Shown: positions 17,904-27,067 of the stretch, piece by piece
How the letters are laid out: every line of letters begins with the position of its first letter
Position numbering within the stretch: position 1 is the stretch's first letter
From: Dyella lipolytica
GTDB lineage: Bacteria > Pseudomonadota > Gammaproteobacteria > Xanthomonadales > Rhodanobacteraceae
DNA length: 64,000 nucleotides
Reading direction: 5' to 3'
Assembly (NCBI RefSeq): GCF_030160075.1
Contig: NZ_BSNQ01000002.1
Location: forward strand, 1-64,000
Notes under the pieces: generated by a model
What the model was told of the DNA's origin: nothing
The model's database searches: none
What the model saw: the letters and a program-made list of their open reading frames with translations, nothing else
Program-made: the position numbers and the translations under genes

Positions 17904-19117
17904 GCGCGTTCCTTTGAAGAGGTCGAATCGTTGCCGAGCGCGCGATGCACATCGTGCGTCACAAACGGGTTTTCGGGTGTAGGTGGATCGAGCCAGTGCG
18001 GTCGCGTCAACGTATGCCGCATATCAGTCAAGCCACTCTGCCAATGTTCATGCATCGTGGTGGTGCTGAATTCGTAATCCTTATAGTGCCCTTCATAGGG
18101 CTTGTCGCGGTAGATGAGATGGATGAGATTGGTCAGTGCGCCGTTGGCGTAACGTTCCGCGCGGCGGAAAGCCGGATCGCTGCGTTTGGCCTCAGGCACT
18201 AGCGCCATCAACTCGTGCAGCAAGCGCTGCTGCTCGCGACTTTGATGCATGTACTCGGTCACCAGGCGCGTGCGGCTGGAGAACTGAATGTCTTTCGTGC
18301 GCTCTGCCACGCTGCCCATATCGCGCGGTAAGGCACCGCACGCGCTCCATAGGTCGACCTGGAAAATCAGTGTGTCGTGATGCGGCCGCTCGGTCAGCAC
18401 TTTGTACAGCGGCGTATTGGAGACTATGCCGCCGTCCCAGTAATACTCGCCATCGATTTCCACTGCAGGGAAACCCGGCGGCAGTGCTCCCGACGCCATG
18501 AAGTGTTCGGGACGGAGCTTCTCGGTGCGATTGTCGAAGTACGCGAAATTGCCGGTGCGTACATTCACGGCACCCACCGAGACGCGCAGGCTGCGGGCAT
18601 CGTTGATGCGATCGAAATCGGCGAGACGTTCCAGCGTTTCGCGCAACGGCGCCGTGTCGTACCAGCTGCTGGTGGCTGGCGTGCCATGCCATTGCAGCAA
18701 GGGCGGCGGCATGCGTGGCTGGAAGAAGCCGGCCTGGCCTTCCGTCAACGCCCGCAAGGCCGCCAGCGCATTCGCACCATCGCGAAATATCTGCGGCCAT
18801 GCCATGTTGTCCGGCGAAAGCGCGGTCGATCCGCCCGGCCACAAGGCCGACTTGCAGATCGTTTCCCAGAATTCGGTCAGTCGCTCGACCCGTTGTTCGG
18901 GCGCGTTGCCGGCGATGATCGCCGCATTCAACGCACCGATCGAAATACCTGCAATCCAGTTGGGGCGCAAACCGGCCTCGTCGAGCGCCTGATAAACACC
19001 CGCCTGATACGCACCAAGCGCACCGCCGCCCTGTAAAACCAGGGCGGTGACCTTGTAGGCATCTTGCGCAGAATGATGCGCGGTGGTTTTTGACGATGGC
19101 GTCTTATGTGCGGCCAT
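17900..19117 (-). CDS. patatin-like phospholipase with DUF3734
   Basis: Serine lipase/esterase of 405 residues. The patatin catalytic dyad is visible: oxyanion loop LQGGGALGAYQAG (about 28-40), nucleophile GISIG (about 60) and aspartate motif DGGIVSNTPL (about 230). A C-terminal DUF3734-like region (about 270-380) follows. GGAG precedes the ATG. It lies between an acetoacetate decarboxylase gene and the oxidoreductase with tight spacing, so it probably works on a lipid or polyester feeding C4 metabolism. Confidence 0.9.
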   Translation of the reverse strand: MAAHKTPSSKTTAHHSAQDAYKVTALVLQGGGALGAYQAGVYQALDEAGLRPNWIAGISIGALNAAIIAGNAPEQRVERLTEFWETICKSALWPGGSTALSPDNMAWPQIFRDGANALAALRALTEGQAGFFQPRMPPPLLQWHGTPATSSWYDTAPLRETLERLADFDRINDARSLRVSVGAVNVRTGNFAYFDNRTEKLRPEHFMASGALPPGFPAVEIDGEYYWDGGIVSNTPLYKVLTERPHHDTLIFQVDLWSACGALPRDMGSVAERTKDIQFSSRTRLVTEYMHQSREQQRLLHELMALVPEAKRSDPAFRRAERYANGALTNLIHLIYRDKPYEGHYKDYEFSTTTMHEHWQSGLTDMRHTLTRPHWLDPPTPENPFVTHDVHRALGNDSTSSKERA

Positions 19118-19126
19118 GCCAGTCTC

Positions 19127-19873
19127 CTAGGCGTTTTCGTCGAGATAGTCGTACACCACCGTGCCCAGGTCGAGCGTAAGGTCGGTGATGTAGTGCGCTG
19201 CCGATTCCACCTTGAGCACCGGCAAGTCGGCCACCGGCGCCAGCGCGTGCGGATGGAGTTCCAGCGAGGCCGGTCCCGTCCAGGCACCTTTCAGCGTGAC
19301 GTTGGTGGTGAAGTAACGCACCAGTTCGCAAATGCGCGGCGTGCCGTCCACATGCGGGATGATCTTCAGCAAGAAGTTCGGCGCAGCGAGGCCAGCCAGG
19401 ATGGCGGCGTGATCCGCTTCGCTGTGCTTGAAGCCCATGGTGGCCTTGGCCACACGCACTTTGCCGTAGTCGAGCGTGCCGACCAGGGTATCGATCTCGG
19501 TATCCAGCACCGGGGTAGCGAGCTTCTTCGGGAAGCCCCACAACTCGCGGCCGCCGGCAATCGGCGGATGGTCGTTGAGATACATCGCATGAACATAGCC
19601 GCCGTGTTGCCCGCGAAAACTCACCGGAATGACCTGGCCCGATTCGGTGTAGTCGCCGAAACCGGTGGAGTCAGGCATGCGAATGAATTCGTACTTCACC
19701 AGCGGCTCGGTGACTTCGAGCGGCTCGGGCACTACCGCACGCAGCGCATCCATATCCGTGCGATAGGTGATGACCAGGAATTCGCGATTGACGAAACGAT
19801 ACGGCCCGCGCGGAAAAGCGGGGCTGCTCAGCGGCATGGCAAAGGCGTTGGCTTTGACATCGGCGATCTTCAT
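19127..19873 (-). CDS. adc: acetoacetate decarboxylase
   Basis: Converts acetoacetate to acetone and CO2. The 248-residue protein carries the family core [17 protein letters not shown], where the second region lysine forms the Schiff base in Clostridium Adc (K115). AGGAGA sits 5 nt before the ATG at 19873, so the upstream open frame to 19915 is not used. Nine nt separate it from patatin and 77 nt from the 3-hydroxybutyrate dehydrogenase, consistent with one operon for acetoacetate handling. Confidence 0.92.
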   Translation of the reverse strand: MKIADVKANAFAMPLSSPAFPRGPYRFVNREFLVITYRTDMDALRAVVPEPLEVTEPLVKYEFIRMPDSTGFGDYTESGQVIPVSFRGQHGGYVHAMYLNDHPPIAGGRELWGFPKKLATPVLDTEIDTLVGTLDYGKVRVAKATMGFKHSEADHAAILAGLAAPNFLLKIIPHVDGTPRICELVRYFTTNVTLKGAWTGPASLELHPHALAPVADLPVLKVESAAHYITDLTLDLGTVVYDYLDENA

Positions 19874-19950
19874 GAAACTCTCCTCGTGAGCGACACGACG
19901 TGGCGCGCCAAACATGTGCGCGCCACCAGCAATGCATAAGGGATAACCCG

Positions 19951-20751
19951 TTACTGCATGTACCAGCCGTGGCTGACCACGAAGCTTTGACCGGTCAAAG
20001 CCGCACTCGGGAATGCCGCCAGATACAGTGCCGTCTCCGCAATGTCCTCGACGGTGGTGAACACGCCGTCGACGGTGTCCTTCAGCATCACGTTCTTGAT
20101 CACGTCCGCTTCGCTGATGCCCAGCTCTTTGGCCTGCTCGGGAATCTGTTTCTCCACCAGCGGTGTGCGCACGAAGCCAGGGCAGATCACGTGCGAGCGC
20201 ACGTTGTGTGCCGCGCCTTCCTTCGCCAACGTGCGCGCCAGGCCCAGCAGGCCGTGCTTGGCGGTGACGTAGGCCGACTTCAGCTTGGACGCCTCGTGCG
20301 AATGCACCGAACCCATGTAGATCACGGTGCCGCCACGGCTCTTACCGGTGCCGTCGTCCTTGTACATGTGCTTGAGCGCGGCCTTGGTGGTAAGGAAACC
20401 GCCGTCGAGATGGATCGCCAGCATTTTCTTCCAGTCGGCGAAGGCAAACTCGTCGATCGGATTGATGATCTGCACGCCCGCGTTGGAAATAAGAATGTCC
20501 AGGCTACCGAACGCGGCGACTGCCTTGTCGGTGCCGGCATTCACCGCCGCCTCGCTGGTGACGTCCATTTCGATACCAATGGCCTTGCCGCCGGCTGCCT
20601 TGATCTCTGCCGCTGCCGCATCGGCAGCCTGCTGGTTGATATCGGCAATCGCCACTGCTGCGCCGTTCTTTGCATAAAGCTCGGCGATCGCCTTGCCAAT
20701 GCCGCTTGCTGCGCCCGTGATCAATGCAACTTTGCCGTCGAGACTTGCCAT
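19951..20751 (-). CDS. 3-hydroxybutyrate dehydrogenase (SDR)
   Basis: NAD-dependent short-chain dehydrogenase of 266 residues that would oxidise D-3-hydroxybutyrate to acetoacetate. [10 protein letters not shown] is the cofactor loop, SNAG the NNAG-type motif, and YVTAKHG the catalytic YxxxK. The [16 protein letters not shown] context and the C-terminal VVSHGWYMQ are typical of 3-hydroxybutyrate dehydrogenases rather than generic SDRs. GGAG precedes ATG 20751. It is the first gene of the operon with adc and patatin. Confidence 0.9.
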   Translation of the reverse strand: MASLDGKVALITGAASGIGKAIAELYAKNGAAVAIADINQQAADAAAAEIKAAGGKAIGIEMDVTSEAAVNAGTDKAVAAFGSLDILISNAGVQIINPIDEFAFADWKKMLAIHLDGGFLTTKAALKHMYKDDGTGKSRGGTVIYMGSVHSHEASKLKSAYVTAKHGLLGLARTLAKEGAAHNVRSHVICPGFVRTPLVEKQIPEQAKELGISEADVIKNVMLKDTVDGVFTTVEDIAETALYLAAFPSAALTGQSFVVSHGWYMQ

Positions 20752-20812
20752 GTGCCACTCCTTCGGATGGGGAAAGGGGAAGGTGAGTGGGCGGCACGCC
20801 GGTACGGCCACA

Positions 20813-20840
20813 GGGCACCTCGACAAGTGTCGAGGCACCC
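20813..20840 (-). terminator. hairpin after speA
   Basis: CCTCGAC (20818-20824) and GTCGAGG (20829-20835) form a 7-bp stem with loop AAGT, extended outward by GGG/CCC across a small internal loop. It lies 13 nt after the speA stop but has no U tract, so it is a weak or rho-assisted terminator, or the 5' leader structure of the dehydrogenase mRNA. Confidence 0.4.
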
Positions 20841-20852
20841 CGGGCCATGTAG

Positions 20853-22742
20853 CTAACGCACGCCCTCGGATAGGTACGTATAGCCGGTCAGACCTTCATT
20901 CAACGTTACAAACAAATATTCGGCCTGCTCGCCAACGACGCCTGCGGTGGCGATACGCTCGCGATAACTGCGGCGCAACGCCTCCAGGTCGTAGCCGACG
21001 TAATCCAGCATGAGGTCGGTGGTGTCGCCGCGACGCTTGTGAGCGAAGACGTAGTTGCCGCCATCGACGCGGACATTCACCGCATCGGTATCGCCGAACA
21101 GGTTGTGGATATCGCCCAGCGTCTCCTGATAGGCGCCGACCATGAAAATGCCTAGACGATAGGGCTCGCCGTCTTTCAATGCATGCAGCGGAAGGCTCAC
21201 ATCCACGCCATCGGCATCGACGTAGTGATCGATACGACCGTCCGAATCGCAAGTTAGGTCGACCAGCACGCCACGGCGTGTCGGCTGTTCGTTCAAGCGG
21301 GAGATCGGCGCAATCGGAAAAATCTGATCGATCGCCCACACATCCGGTACCGATTCAAACACCGAAAAATTGACGAAGTATTTGTCGACCAGCTTTTCGT
21401 CCAGCTCGTCCAGCGCCTGACGATGTGCGCGCTCGGCCGGCAGCAGACGCGCGCGCACAGCATTGGCGATCGCGTAGTACAACTCGTCCAGACGTGCGCG
21501 ATCGGCCAACGACAATTGGCCGAGTGCGTACAGCGTCTGACCTTCCTGCAAGTGATGCTGCGCTTCGTGAAACAACTCCAGCGGCGGGCGTGCATCCAGT
21601 TCGTCGTGCACTTCGCGCAGATGCCGCAGCACGACGGGTTCGTCGCCATCGACCGGCGGCAGGCTGCCGGCCGGCACGGATTCGACTTCGCTCACGTTGA
21701 TCACCATGACCGCGTGATGCGCGGTCATCGCGCGCCCTGCCTCGGTAATGATGTGTGGTGCCTTCAGTCCTTCTGTTTCCACCGCCTCGGCCAGCGACTG
21801 CACGATGGTGGCGGCGTATTGCTCCAGCGAGTAGTTGATCGAATTGTGGCTGCGCGAACGCGAACCTTCGTAATCCACACCCAGGCCGCCGCCCACGTCG
21901 ACGATCTCCAGCGGCACGCCAAGACGCGTCAGCTCCACGAAATAACGCGTCGCTTCGCGCATGCCGTTGGCGATATCGCGCACATTGGAAATCTGCGAGC
22001 CCATGTGGAAATGCTGCAGCTTCAGCGTGTGCTTCAGGCCCGCCTTATCGAGGCGCTCGACCAGACCCAGCACTTGCGCCGGCGAAAGGCCGAACTTGCC
22101 TTTGTCGCCGCCGGTGTTCTGCCATTTGCCGGCTCCTATCGAAGCGAGGCGAACGCGCACGCCAAGCAACGGCTCCACCTGTAGCGCCTTCGCTTCGGCG
22201 ATCACATGCTCCAGCTCGGAAGGCTTCTCGATCACGATATGGATGCGCAAGCCCAGCTTGCGTCCGATCAAAGCGAGACGAATGTATTCGCGATCCTTGT
22301 AGCCGTTGCAGATAACGACGGAGCCCGGTCGCGCCATCGCCAGCACGGCCATCAATTCCGGCTTGGAGCCCGCTTCCAGTCCAAAGCCATACTCACCAGC
22401 CGCTACCAGTTCCGCAACCACGCCGCGTTGCTGATTCACTTTGATCGGATAGACGGCCGTATAACCGCCCGCGTAGTTCCACTCGCCGATCGCCTTGGCG
22501 AACGCACCCTGCAGGCGCGAGAGCCGATCGGCAAGAATGTCCGGAAAGCGCACCAGCAAAGGCAGGCGCAGCCCTTCGGCACGCGCGCGCTCGACGATCT
22601 CAGGCAACGAAAATCCGGGGCCGTTCGGGCCATGCGGTCGCATGACCATATCGCCAGCGTGGTTGACGTCGACGTAGCCATCACCCCAATAGGGAACGGC
22701 GTAAGTGTGTCGCGCGGTGTCGGTATTCCAGGAATTCGCCAT
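20853..22742 (-). CDS. speA: biosynthetic arginine decarboxylase
   Basis: PLP enzyme of fold type III that makes agmatine from arginine, the first step of polyamine synthesis by that route. It is 629 residues, as expected. The PLP lysine lies in YPIKVNQQ (about residue 97), with [20 protein letters not shown] and [10 protein letters not shown] following. GGAG lies before the ATG. It is divergent from speE across 282 nt, so the polyamine genes share one control region. Confidence 0.97.
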   Translation of the reverse strand: MANSWNTDTARHTYAVPYWGDGYVDVNHAGDMVMRPHGPNGPGFSLPEIVERARAEGLRLPLLVRFPDILADRLSRLQGAFAKAIGEWNYAGGYTAVYPIKVNQQRGVVAELVAAGEYGFGLEAGSKPELMAVLAMARPGSVVICNGYKDREYIRLALIGRKLGLRIHIVIEKPSELEHVIAEAKALQVEPLLGVRVRLASIGAGKWQNTGGDKGKFGLSPAQVLGLVERLDKAGLKHTLKLQHFHMGSQISNVRDIANGMREATRYFVELTRLGVPLEIVDVGGGLGVDYEGSRSRSHNSINYSLEQYAATIVQSLAEAVETEGLKAPHIITEAGRAMTAHHAVMVINVSEVESVPAGSLPPVDGDEPVVLRHLREVHDELDARPPLELFHEAQHHLQEGQTLYALGQLSLADRARLDELYYAIANAVRARLLPAERAHRQALDELDEKLVDKYFVNFSVFESVPDVWAIDQIFPIAPISRLNEQPTRRGVLVDLTCDSDGRIDHYVDADGVDVSLPLHALKDGEPYRLGIFMVGAYQETLGDIHNLFGDTDAVNVRVDGGNYVFAHKRRGDTTDLMLDYVGYDLEALRRSYRERIATAGVVGEQAEYLFVTLNEGLTGYTYLSEGVR

Positions 22743-23024
22743 GTGACGGTATCTCCTTGTGCGGGTCGCTTGATTGACCCGGGGGATGACATCGTCGCAG
22801 CGGCGAGCCTTGACGAGCTTGCTCGACTAAGAGCAACAAAGCCCACCGGCCGGAAGCCTCGCACGCCGCGGGGCCGGAAGGGCTAGGCGGGCGGCAGCAC
22901 ACATGGCGCCGTCACCCGAACGCCTATTGTAATAGCCAGCCGCGACAATTTGAGGTCAGCCAAGCGATGGCACTTGCCGCTACAATTAGCGCTCTTTAAC
23001 TCCGTTCCACAGGATCTTCACGTC

Positions 23025-23876
23025 ATGTCGCAACCCTCCTGGTTTACCGAAGCGCACCAGGCTTCCGGATCCTCCATCGGTTACCGCTTGGAGAAACCGC
23101 TTCATGCCGAGAAAACCCCGTTCCAAACCATCGAGATCTACCAGACCACCGATTGGGGCAACCTGATGGTGATCGACGGCTGCGTGATGCTGACTGGCCG
23201 CGACAATTTCCTCTATCACGAGATGATGACCCACCCCGCGCTGTTCACCCACGCACGTGCCAAGCGCGTGGTGATCATCGGCGGCGGCGACTGCGGCACG
23301 CTGCGCGAAGTGCTCAAGCACGAAGAAGTGGAACACGCCGCGCAGGTGGAAATCGACGAACGCGTGACGCGCCTCGCCGAGCAGTATTTCCCGGAGCTAT
23401 GCGAATCCAACAACGATCCGCGCGCCGAGCTGCTGTTTATCGACGGCATCAAATTCATGGCCGACGCCGAGCCCGATTCGCTGGATCTGATCATCGTCGA
23501 CTCGACCGATCCGGTAGGTCCGGCCGAAGGCCTGTTCAATGCCGCCTTCTATGCCAGCTGCCACAAGGCGCTGCGTCATGGTGGCATCCTGGTGCAGCAA
23601 AGCGAATCGCCGCTGGCCCACCTGGAGCTGATCAAGTCGATGCGCTCGGCCATGCGCACGGCCGGCTTCACCGCGGTGCGCACGCTGCCGTTCCCGCAGC
23701 CGTGCTATCCCACCGGTTGGTGGAGCTGCACGATGGCGCGCAAGGGTGGTGATCTAGCCGGCTTCCGCGAGCGCGGCGCCATCAGCAAAAACTTCACTAC
23801 CCACTACTACAACGCCGATGTGCACAAAGGTGCGCTGGCGCTGCCTGAGTTCATGCGCGAAGCGCTGGGCGAATAA
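23025..23876 (+). CDS. speE: spermidine synthase
   Basis: Transfers aminopropyl from decarboxylated SAM to putrescine. The 283-residue protein has the SpeE signature VVIIGGGDCGTLREVLKH (about 82-99) and DSTDPVGPAEGLF around residue 160. The start at 23025 matches the family N terminus; the frame is open back to 22950 without support. A -10-like TACAAT (22981-22986) and a GCTCTTTAAC stretch lie upstream. Confidence 0.97.
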   Translation: MSQPSWFTEAHQASGSSIGYRLEKPLHAEKTPFQTIEIYQTTDWGNLMVIDGCVMLTGRDNFLYHEMMTHPALFTHARAKRVVIIGGGDCGTLREVLKHEEVEHAAQVEIDERVTRLAEQYFPELCESNNDPRAELLFIDGIKFMADAEPDSLDLIIVDSTDPVGPAEGLFNAAFYASCHKALRHGGILVQQSESPLAHLELIKSMRSAMRTAGFTAVRTLPFPQPCYPTGWWSCTMARKGGDLAGFRERGAISKNFTTHYYNADVHKGALALPEFMREALGE

Positions 23877-23881
23877 GAGGT

Positions 23882-23903
23882 ATGCCCGCTTAACGGCGGG
23901 CAT
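23882..23903. terminator. bidirectional hairpin between speE and a small convergent gene
   Basis: ATGCCCGC (23882-23889) and GCGGGCAT (23896-23903) form a perfect 8-bp stem with a 6-nt loop in the 30-nt gap between two converging genes. T tracts are short on both sides. Confidence 0.55.
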
Positions 23904-23906
23904 CGC

Positions 23907-24104
23907 TCAAAACAACCGGCTACGCACCTTCGGCAACAGCACCAGCACCAGGGTAGCGATCGGTCCGAGCAGCAACGACAGCAAGAACCACAAAAGTCCA
24001 TTGCGGTTCTTGCCCTGCGCCAGTCCGGCGTTGATCAAGGCCAAGGTGCCCCACCCGACAAACCACGGGGCACGCGCGTCGGCCAGCATCGAAAACGAAT
24101 CCAC
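23907..24104 (-). CDS. small two-segment membrane protein
   Basis: A 65-residue protein of unknown function. Two hydrophobic stretches (about 10-25 and 34-58) flank a short polar loop GKNRN, and it ends in a basic VRSRLF tail. I chose the GTG at 24104 because GGGAGA lies just upstream; the open frame extends to 24179. It is convergent with speE and divergent from the exported protein gene at 24253. Confidence 0.65.
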   Translation of the reverse strand: MDSFSMLADARAPWFVGWGTLALINAGLAQGKNRNGLLWFLLSLLLGPIATLVLVLLPKVRSRLF

Positions 24105-24252
24105 AGCATTCTCCCGTGTACCGCAATGGCAAGCGGCCATGCTAGCAAGAGCGGGTGAGGCATGGGTCACCGCGGTCAAGCGGGCTGTTGTTCAGAACTT
24201 TCTCAATAGACGCCCGTTATGCTGGCCGCTTTATGAATATCGGAGCACTTTG

Positions 24253-25278
24253 ATGCGTGGATGGCGTCCCCTGACCCTCGCTTTAGCCTGTGCACTCGCC
24301 GCCTCGGCGACCGTAGCCGCGCCCCCGCAAGCGGCAGCACCCGGCGCCACGAAAGCGGCGGCTGCCCGCAACAAAGCCCTGCTCGCCTTTCAAGGCGACC
24401 TGGTCAGTGTGCTGGCCCCCAGCGCGGATGCCGAGCGCTTGCTGGCCGCCGCCCTGCTGGCTCGCCCGCTGCCCAGCCAGACCAAATCCAATAGCTTCCA
24501 TGCGCTGATCGAACGCGCCGCACTGGCGGACGACGCCGGCCCCGCCGAGAACTGGGCACGCCTGGCCGATTGCGACGCCAAGGCCCAAGGCTGTCCCAAC
24601 AGCGATGCCTTGACGCAGCTCGTGCAGCAGGCGCCGGATAACGCGGCAGTCTGGCTGCTTAAACTGAGCCAGGACGTCAACACCATGAAGAAGCAGGACG
24701 CGCGCCAGGACCTGGCGAACGCGGCTTCCGCCAAGTTGTATGACGATTACTCAGGCATCGGCCTGAAGGCATTGGCCGGTACGGTCAGCACGCTGCCGCC
24801 TCCGAACGCCACTATCGACCCGAACTCGAACGCGGGCGGCAATGGTGTGCAGGTGTTTATCGTCTTCGGCTCGGCCGCCGGCATGCCTCAGCCGGCCTTG
24901 CACGACACGGCCACCTATTGCGAAAGCCACGCGTCCGACGACGATTCGATCAAGAACGACTGCCTGAAACTCGGCAAGCTGCTGGAATGGGGCTCCAGCC
25001 CCCTGGCCCGCTCGTTGGGCCTGCATTTGCGCGAAGTGCTCAGTCCCGATCCTGCCCAACAGCAGGATGCCCAGGCTGCCCGGCGCAACCTGGTCTGGCA
25101 GGTACAGAACTTCGCCGAGCTGTCTTGGCGCGCGCAAAACGACAAAGCTCAGTCGCAACACTTGCTGGCGCTGGCACGCACCGGCGGCACGCAAATGAGC
25201 TTGGTGCTGGCTGCTCTTCGCGATGACGGGATTCCGACCGACGCGCCAGCAGACTGGCAACCGCAGAAGGCTCAATGA
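24253..25278 (+). CDS. exported protein of unknown function
   Basis: A 341-residue protein with a clear signal peptide (about 1-23, ending TVAA) and an Ala/Leu/Gln-rich, probably all-helical body. I recognise no domain. The start at 24253 has GGAG 10 nt upstream; the frame is open to 23818 but that part overlaps speE. It precedes the ParA-like gene by 94 nt. It could be a repeat or TPR-like periplasmic protein, but nothing in the sequence proves that. Confidence 0.7.
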   Translation: MRGWRPLTLALACALAASATVAAPPQAAAPGATKAAAARNKALLAFQGDLVSVLAPSADAERLLAAALLARPLPSQTKSNSFHALIERAALADDAGPAENWARLADCDAKAQGCPNSDALTQLVQQAPDNAAVWLLKLSQDVNTMKKQDARQDLANAASAKLYDDYSGIGLKALAGTVSTLPPPNATIDPNSNAGGNGVQVFIVFGSAAGMPQPALHDTATYCESHASDDDSIKNDCLKLGKLLEWGSSPLARSLGLHLREVLSPDPAQQQDAQAARRNLVWQVQNFAELSWRAQNDKAQSQHLLALARTGGTQMSLVLAALRDDGIPTDAPADWQPQKAQ

Positions 25279-25372
25279 CGATGACGGGAGCATGCGTCAC
25301 AGGATTCCCTGTTCCCTTGCTCCCCATTCCCCCGCTACCCTTGGTCCCAGCTCACACCACTCGGGGTAGCCA

Positions 25373-26005
25373 ATGCTTACGGTGCTGGTAGCAAGCAGCA
25401 AGGGCGGTTGCGGTAAAAGCACGCTGGTCACTCAGCTGGCTTCGCACTGGGCGCAGGACGGCAAGCGCACCGCGATCGTCGATAGCGACCCGCAAGGCTC
25501 CAGTTACCGCTGGGCCAGCCTAAGGCCGGATAACGTTCCCGGCGTATTGGCGCTGGAAGGCGGCCGCAAGGCGCTGGACAAGGTACCCGCCGACACCGAA
25601 CGCGTACTGATCGACACCGCCGCCGGCTCACACGAACGCGAACTCGAGCCCTATCTGGAACAGGCCGACATGGTGCTCGTGCCGGCGCTTCCCTCCTCGT
25701 TTGACCTGCACGCCACGCTGGGCTTCCTGCAGCATCTGCGCAGCATCAGCCGGATCAAACGCGGCAAGTTGCCGGTGGCGCTGGTCGGCAACCGGCTCAA
25801 GCCATGGACGCACGCCAGCCAGGATGCCATCGCACAATTGGCCGAACAGGCTCCATTCCCGGTCGTGGCGCAATTGCGCGACACTCAGGCCTACGTTCTG
25901 TTGACCTCGCTCGGCAAAGGCATCTTCGACTACGGATCCGAGCAGGTGCGCGGACATCAGCAGGACTGGACGCCGTTGCTGCGCTGGATCAAGCGCCAGC
26001 ACTAA
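25373..26005 (+). CDS. ParA/MinD-like ATPase
   Basis: A 210-residue ATPase of the deviant-Walker-A family. KGGCGKSTLVTQLA (about residues 10-23) is the nucleotide loop with its signature lysine; DSDPQGS (about 39-45) is the A' motif and LIDTAAGS the Walker B region. It lacks an N-terminal DNA-binding part, like MipZ or small ParA proteins. No parB or plasmid gene is adjacent. sixA follows after 8 nt, so the two are probably co-transcribed. Role unknown: cargo positioning is possible. Confidence 0.87.
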   Translation: MLTVLVASSKGGCGKSTLVTQLASHWAQDGKRTAIVDSDPQGSSYRWASLRPDNVPGVLALEGGRKALDKVPADTERVLIDTAAGSHERELEPYLEQADMVLVPALPSSFDLHATLGFLQHLRSISRIKRGKLPVALVGNRLKPWTHASQDAIAQLAEQAPFPVVAQLRDTQAYVLLTSLGKGIFDYGSEQVRGHQQDWTPLLRWIKRQH

Positions 26006-26013
26006 GGATTTAT

Positions 26014-26487
26014 ATGCATGAACTGATCCTGCTAAGACATGCCGAAGCCCAACCCGCATCGCCGGGCGGCGACGACGCCATTCGACGACTCAGCGGCCGC
26101 GGCGAACAGGAAGCGCGCGCCGCCGGCGCCTGGCTCAAGTCACACGGCGTACGCGTGGATCGCGTGCTGTGCTCGCCCTCCGAGCGTACCTGCGCCACGG
26201 CCAATCTCGCGCTTGCCTCGCTGGCTCGCGTGCCGACCATGCAGGTCGCGACAGAGATCTACAACGCAACGCCCGGCGAACTGCTCGCCCTGCTCGATCA
26301 GCACGGCGATGCCAACACACTGATGCTGGTCGGCCACAATCCGGGCATCGAGCGGCTGGTGGCCTTGCTGGTGGAAGGCCGCTCGGACGATTTTCGTGGC
26401 ATGCCGCCGGCCGGCCTGGCGGTGCTTCATCTTGACGGCCCGCTAGAACCGGGGAACGCACGGCTGGATGCGTTCTGGTCGCCGTGA
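26014..26487 (+). CDS. sixA: SixA-type phosphohistidine phosphatase
   Basis: A 157-residue histidine phosphatase. RHAEA at residues 8-12 is the catalytic RHG-type motif and VGHNPGIERL carries the second histidine. In E. coli SixA dephosphorylates histidine phosphotransfer proteins such as NPr. AAGGA lies before ATG 26014. The stop overlaps the GTG start of the YceI gene (GTGA), so the two are translationally coupled. Confidence 0.9.
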   Translation: MHELILLRHAEAQPASPGGDDAIRRLSGRGEQEARAAGAWLKSHGVRVDRVLCSPSERTCATANLALASLARVPTMQVATEIYNATPGELLALLDQHGDANTLMLVGHNPGIERLVALLVEGRSDDFRGMPPAGLAVLHLDGPLEPGNARLDAFWSP

Positions 26488-27047
26488 GGTGGTGCGCAAG
26501 CCTACTGTTTCTTTTATTACCGGCCCTCGCGGCCGCCATCGAAACCGATTACCGCATCGATCCGACCACATCGCAGGCTACCTTCGAGGTTCGCCTGTTC
26601 TGGGTCGATAGCATCAATGGACACTTCACGCAGGTCGTGGGCGATGTTCTGCCGGGCCCGCGCGCCGATAGCTGGGTAGTCGATGCCACTATCGCGGTGG
26701 ACAGCGTTGCGATGTCCTCGTCGCGCATACGTCAATGGGTGCTGGCACCGTCCTTTTTCGATGCCGGACATCATCCGGTCATTCACTTCGTATCCGATCC
26801 TTTCGCGCAAGCGGAGCTGGACCACGGCGGCATGCTCTCCGGCTATCTCACCATGCGCGGCGTGACCGCACCGATACACTTCGCGGTGCAGCCCACGCAT
26901 TGCGAACGGCTGGCCAGCGAACCGTGCACGATTCTGCTGCACGGCAATCTGCAGCGCAGCACGTTTGGCATGACCAGCGACCGCCTGGCGCTGTCCGATA
27001 GCGTCGAGCTGAACCTGAGCATCACGCTGCAACGCGAAAGTCGCTAG
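26484..27047 (+). CDS. YceI family exported protein
   Basis: A 187-residue periplasmic lipocalin-like beta-barrel that in the family binds isoprenoid or other amphiphilic lipids. A signal peptide (about 1-18) precedes DYRIDPTTSQATFEVRLF and the GHF motif (about 45), typical YceI strands. The GTG start overlaps the sixA stop. Confidence 0.88.
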   Translation: MRWCASLLFLLLPALAAAIETDYRIDPTTSQATFEVRLFWVDSINGHFTQVVGDVLPGPRADSWVVDATIAVDSVAMSSSRIRQWVLAPSFFDAGHHPVIHFVSDPFAQAELDHGGMLSGYLTMRGVTAPIHFAVQPTHCERLASEPCTILLHGNLQRSTFGMTSDRLALSDSVELNLSITLQRESR

Positions 27048-27067
27048 GCGGCCGTTATCATGTGGCT

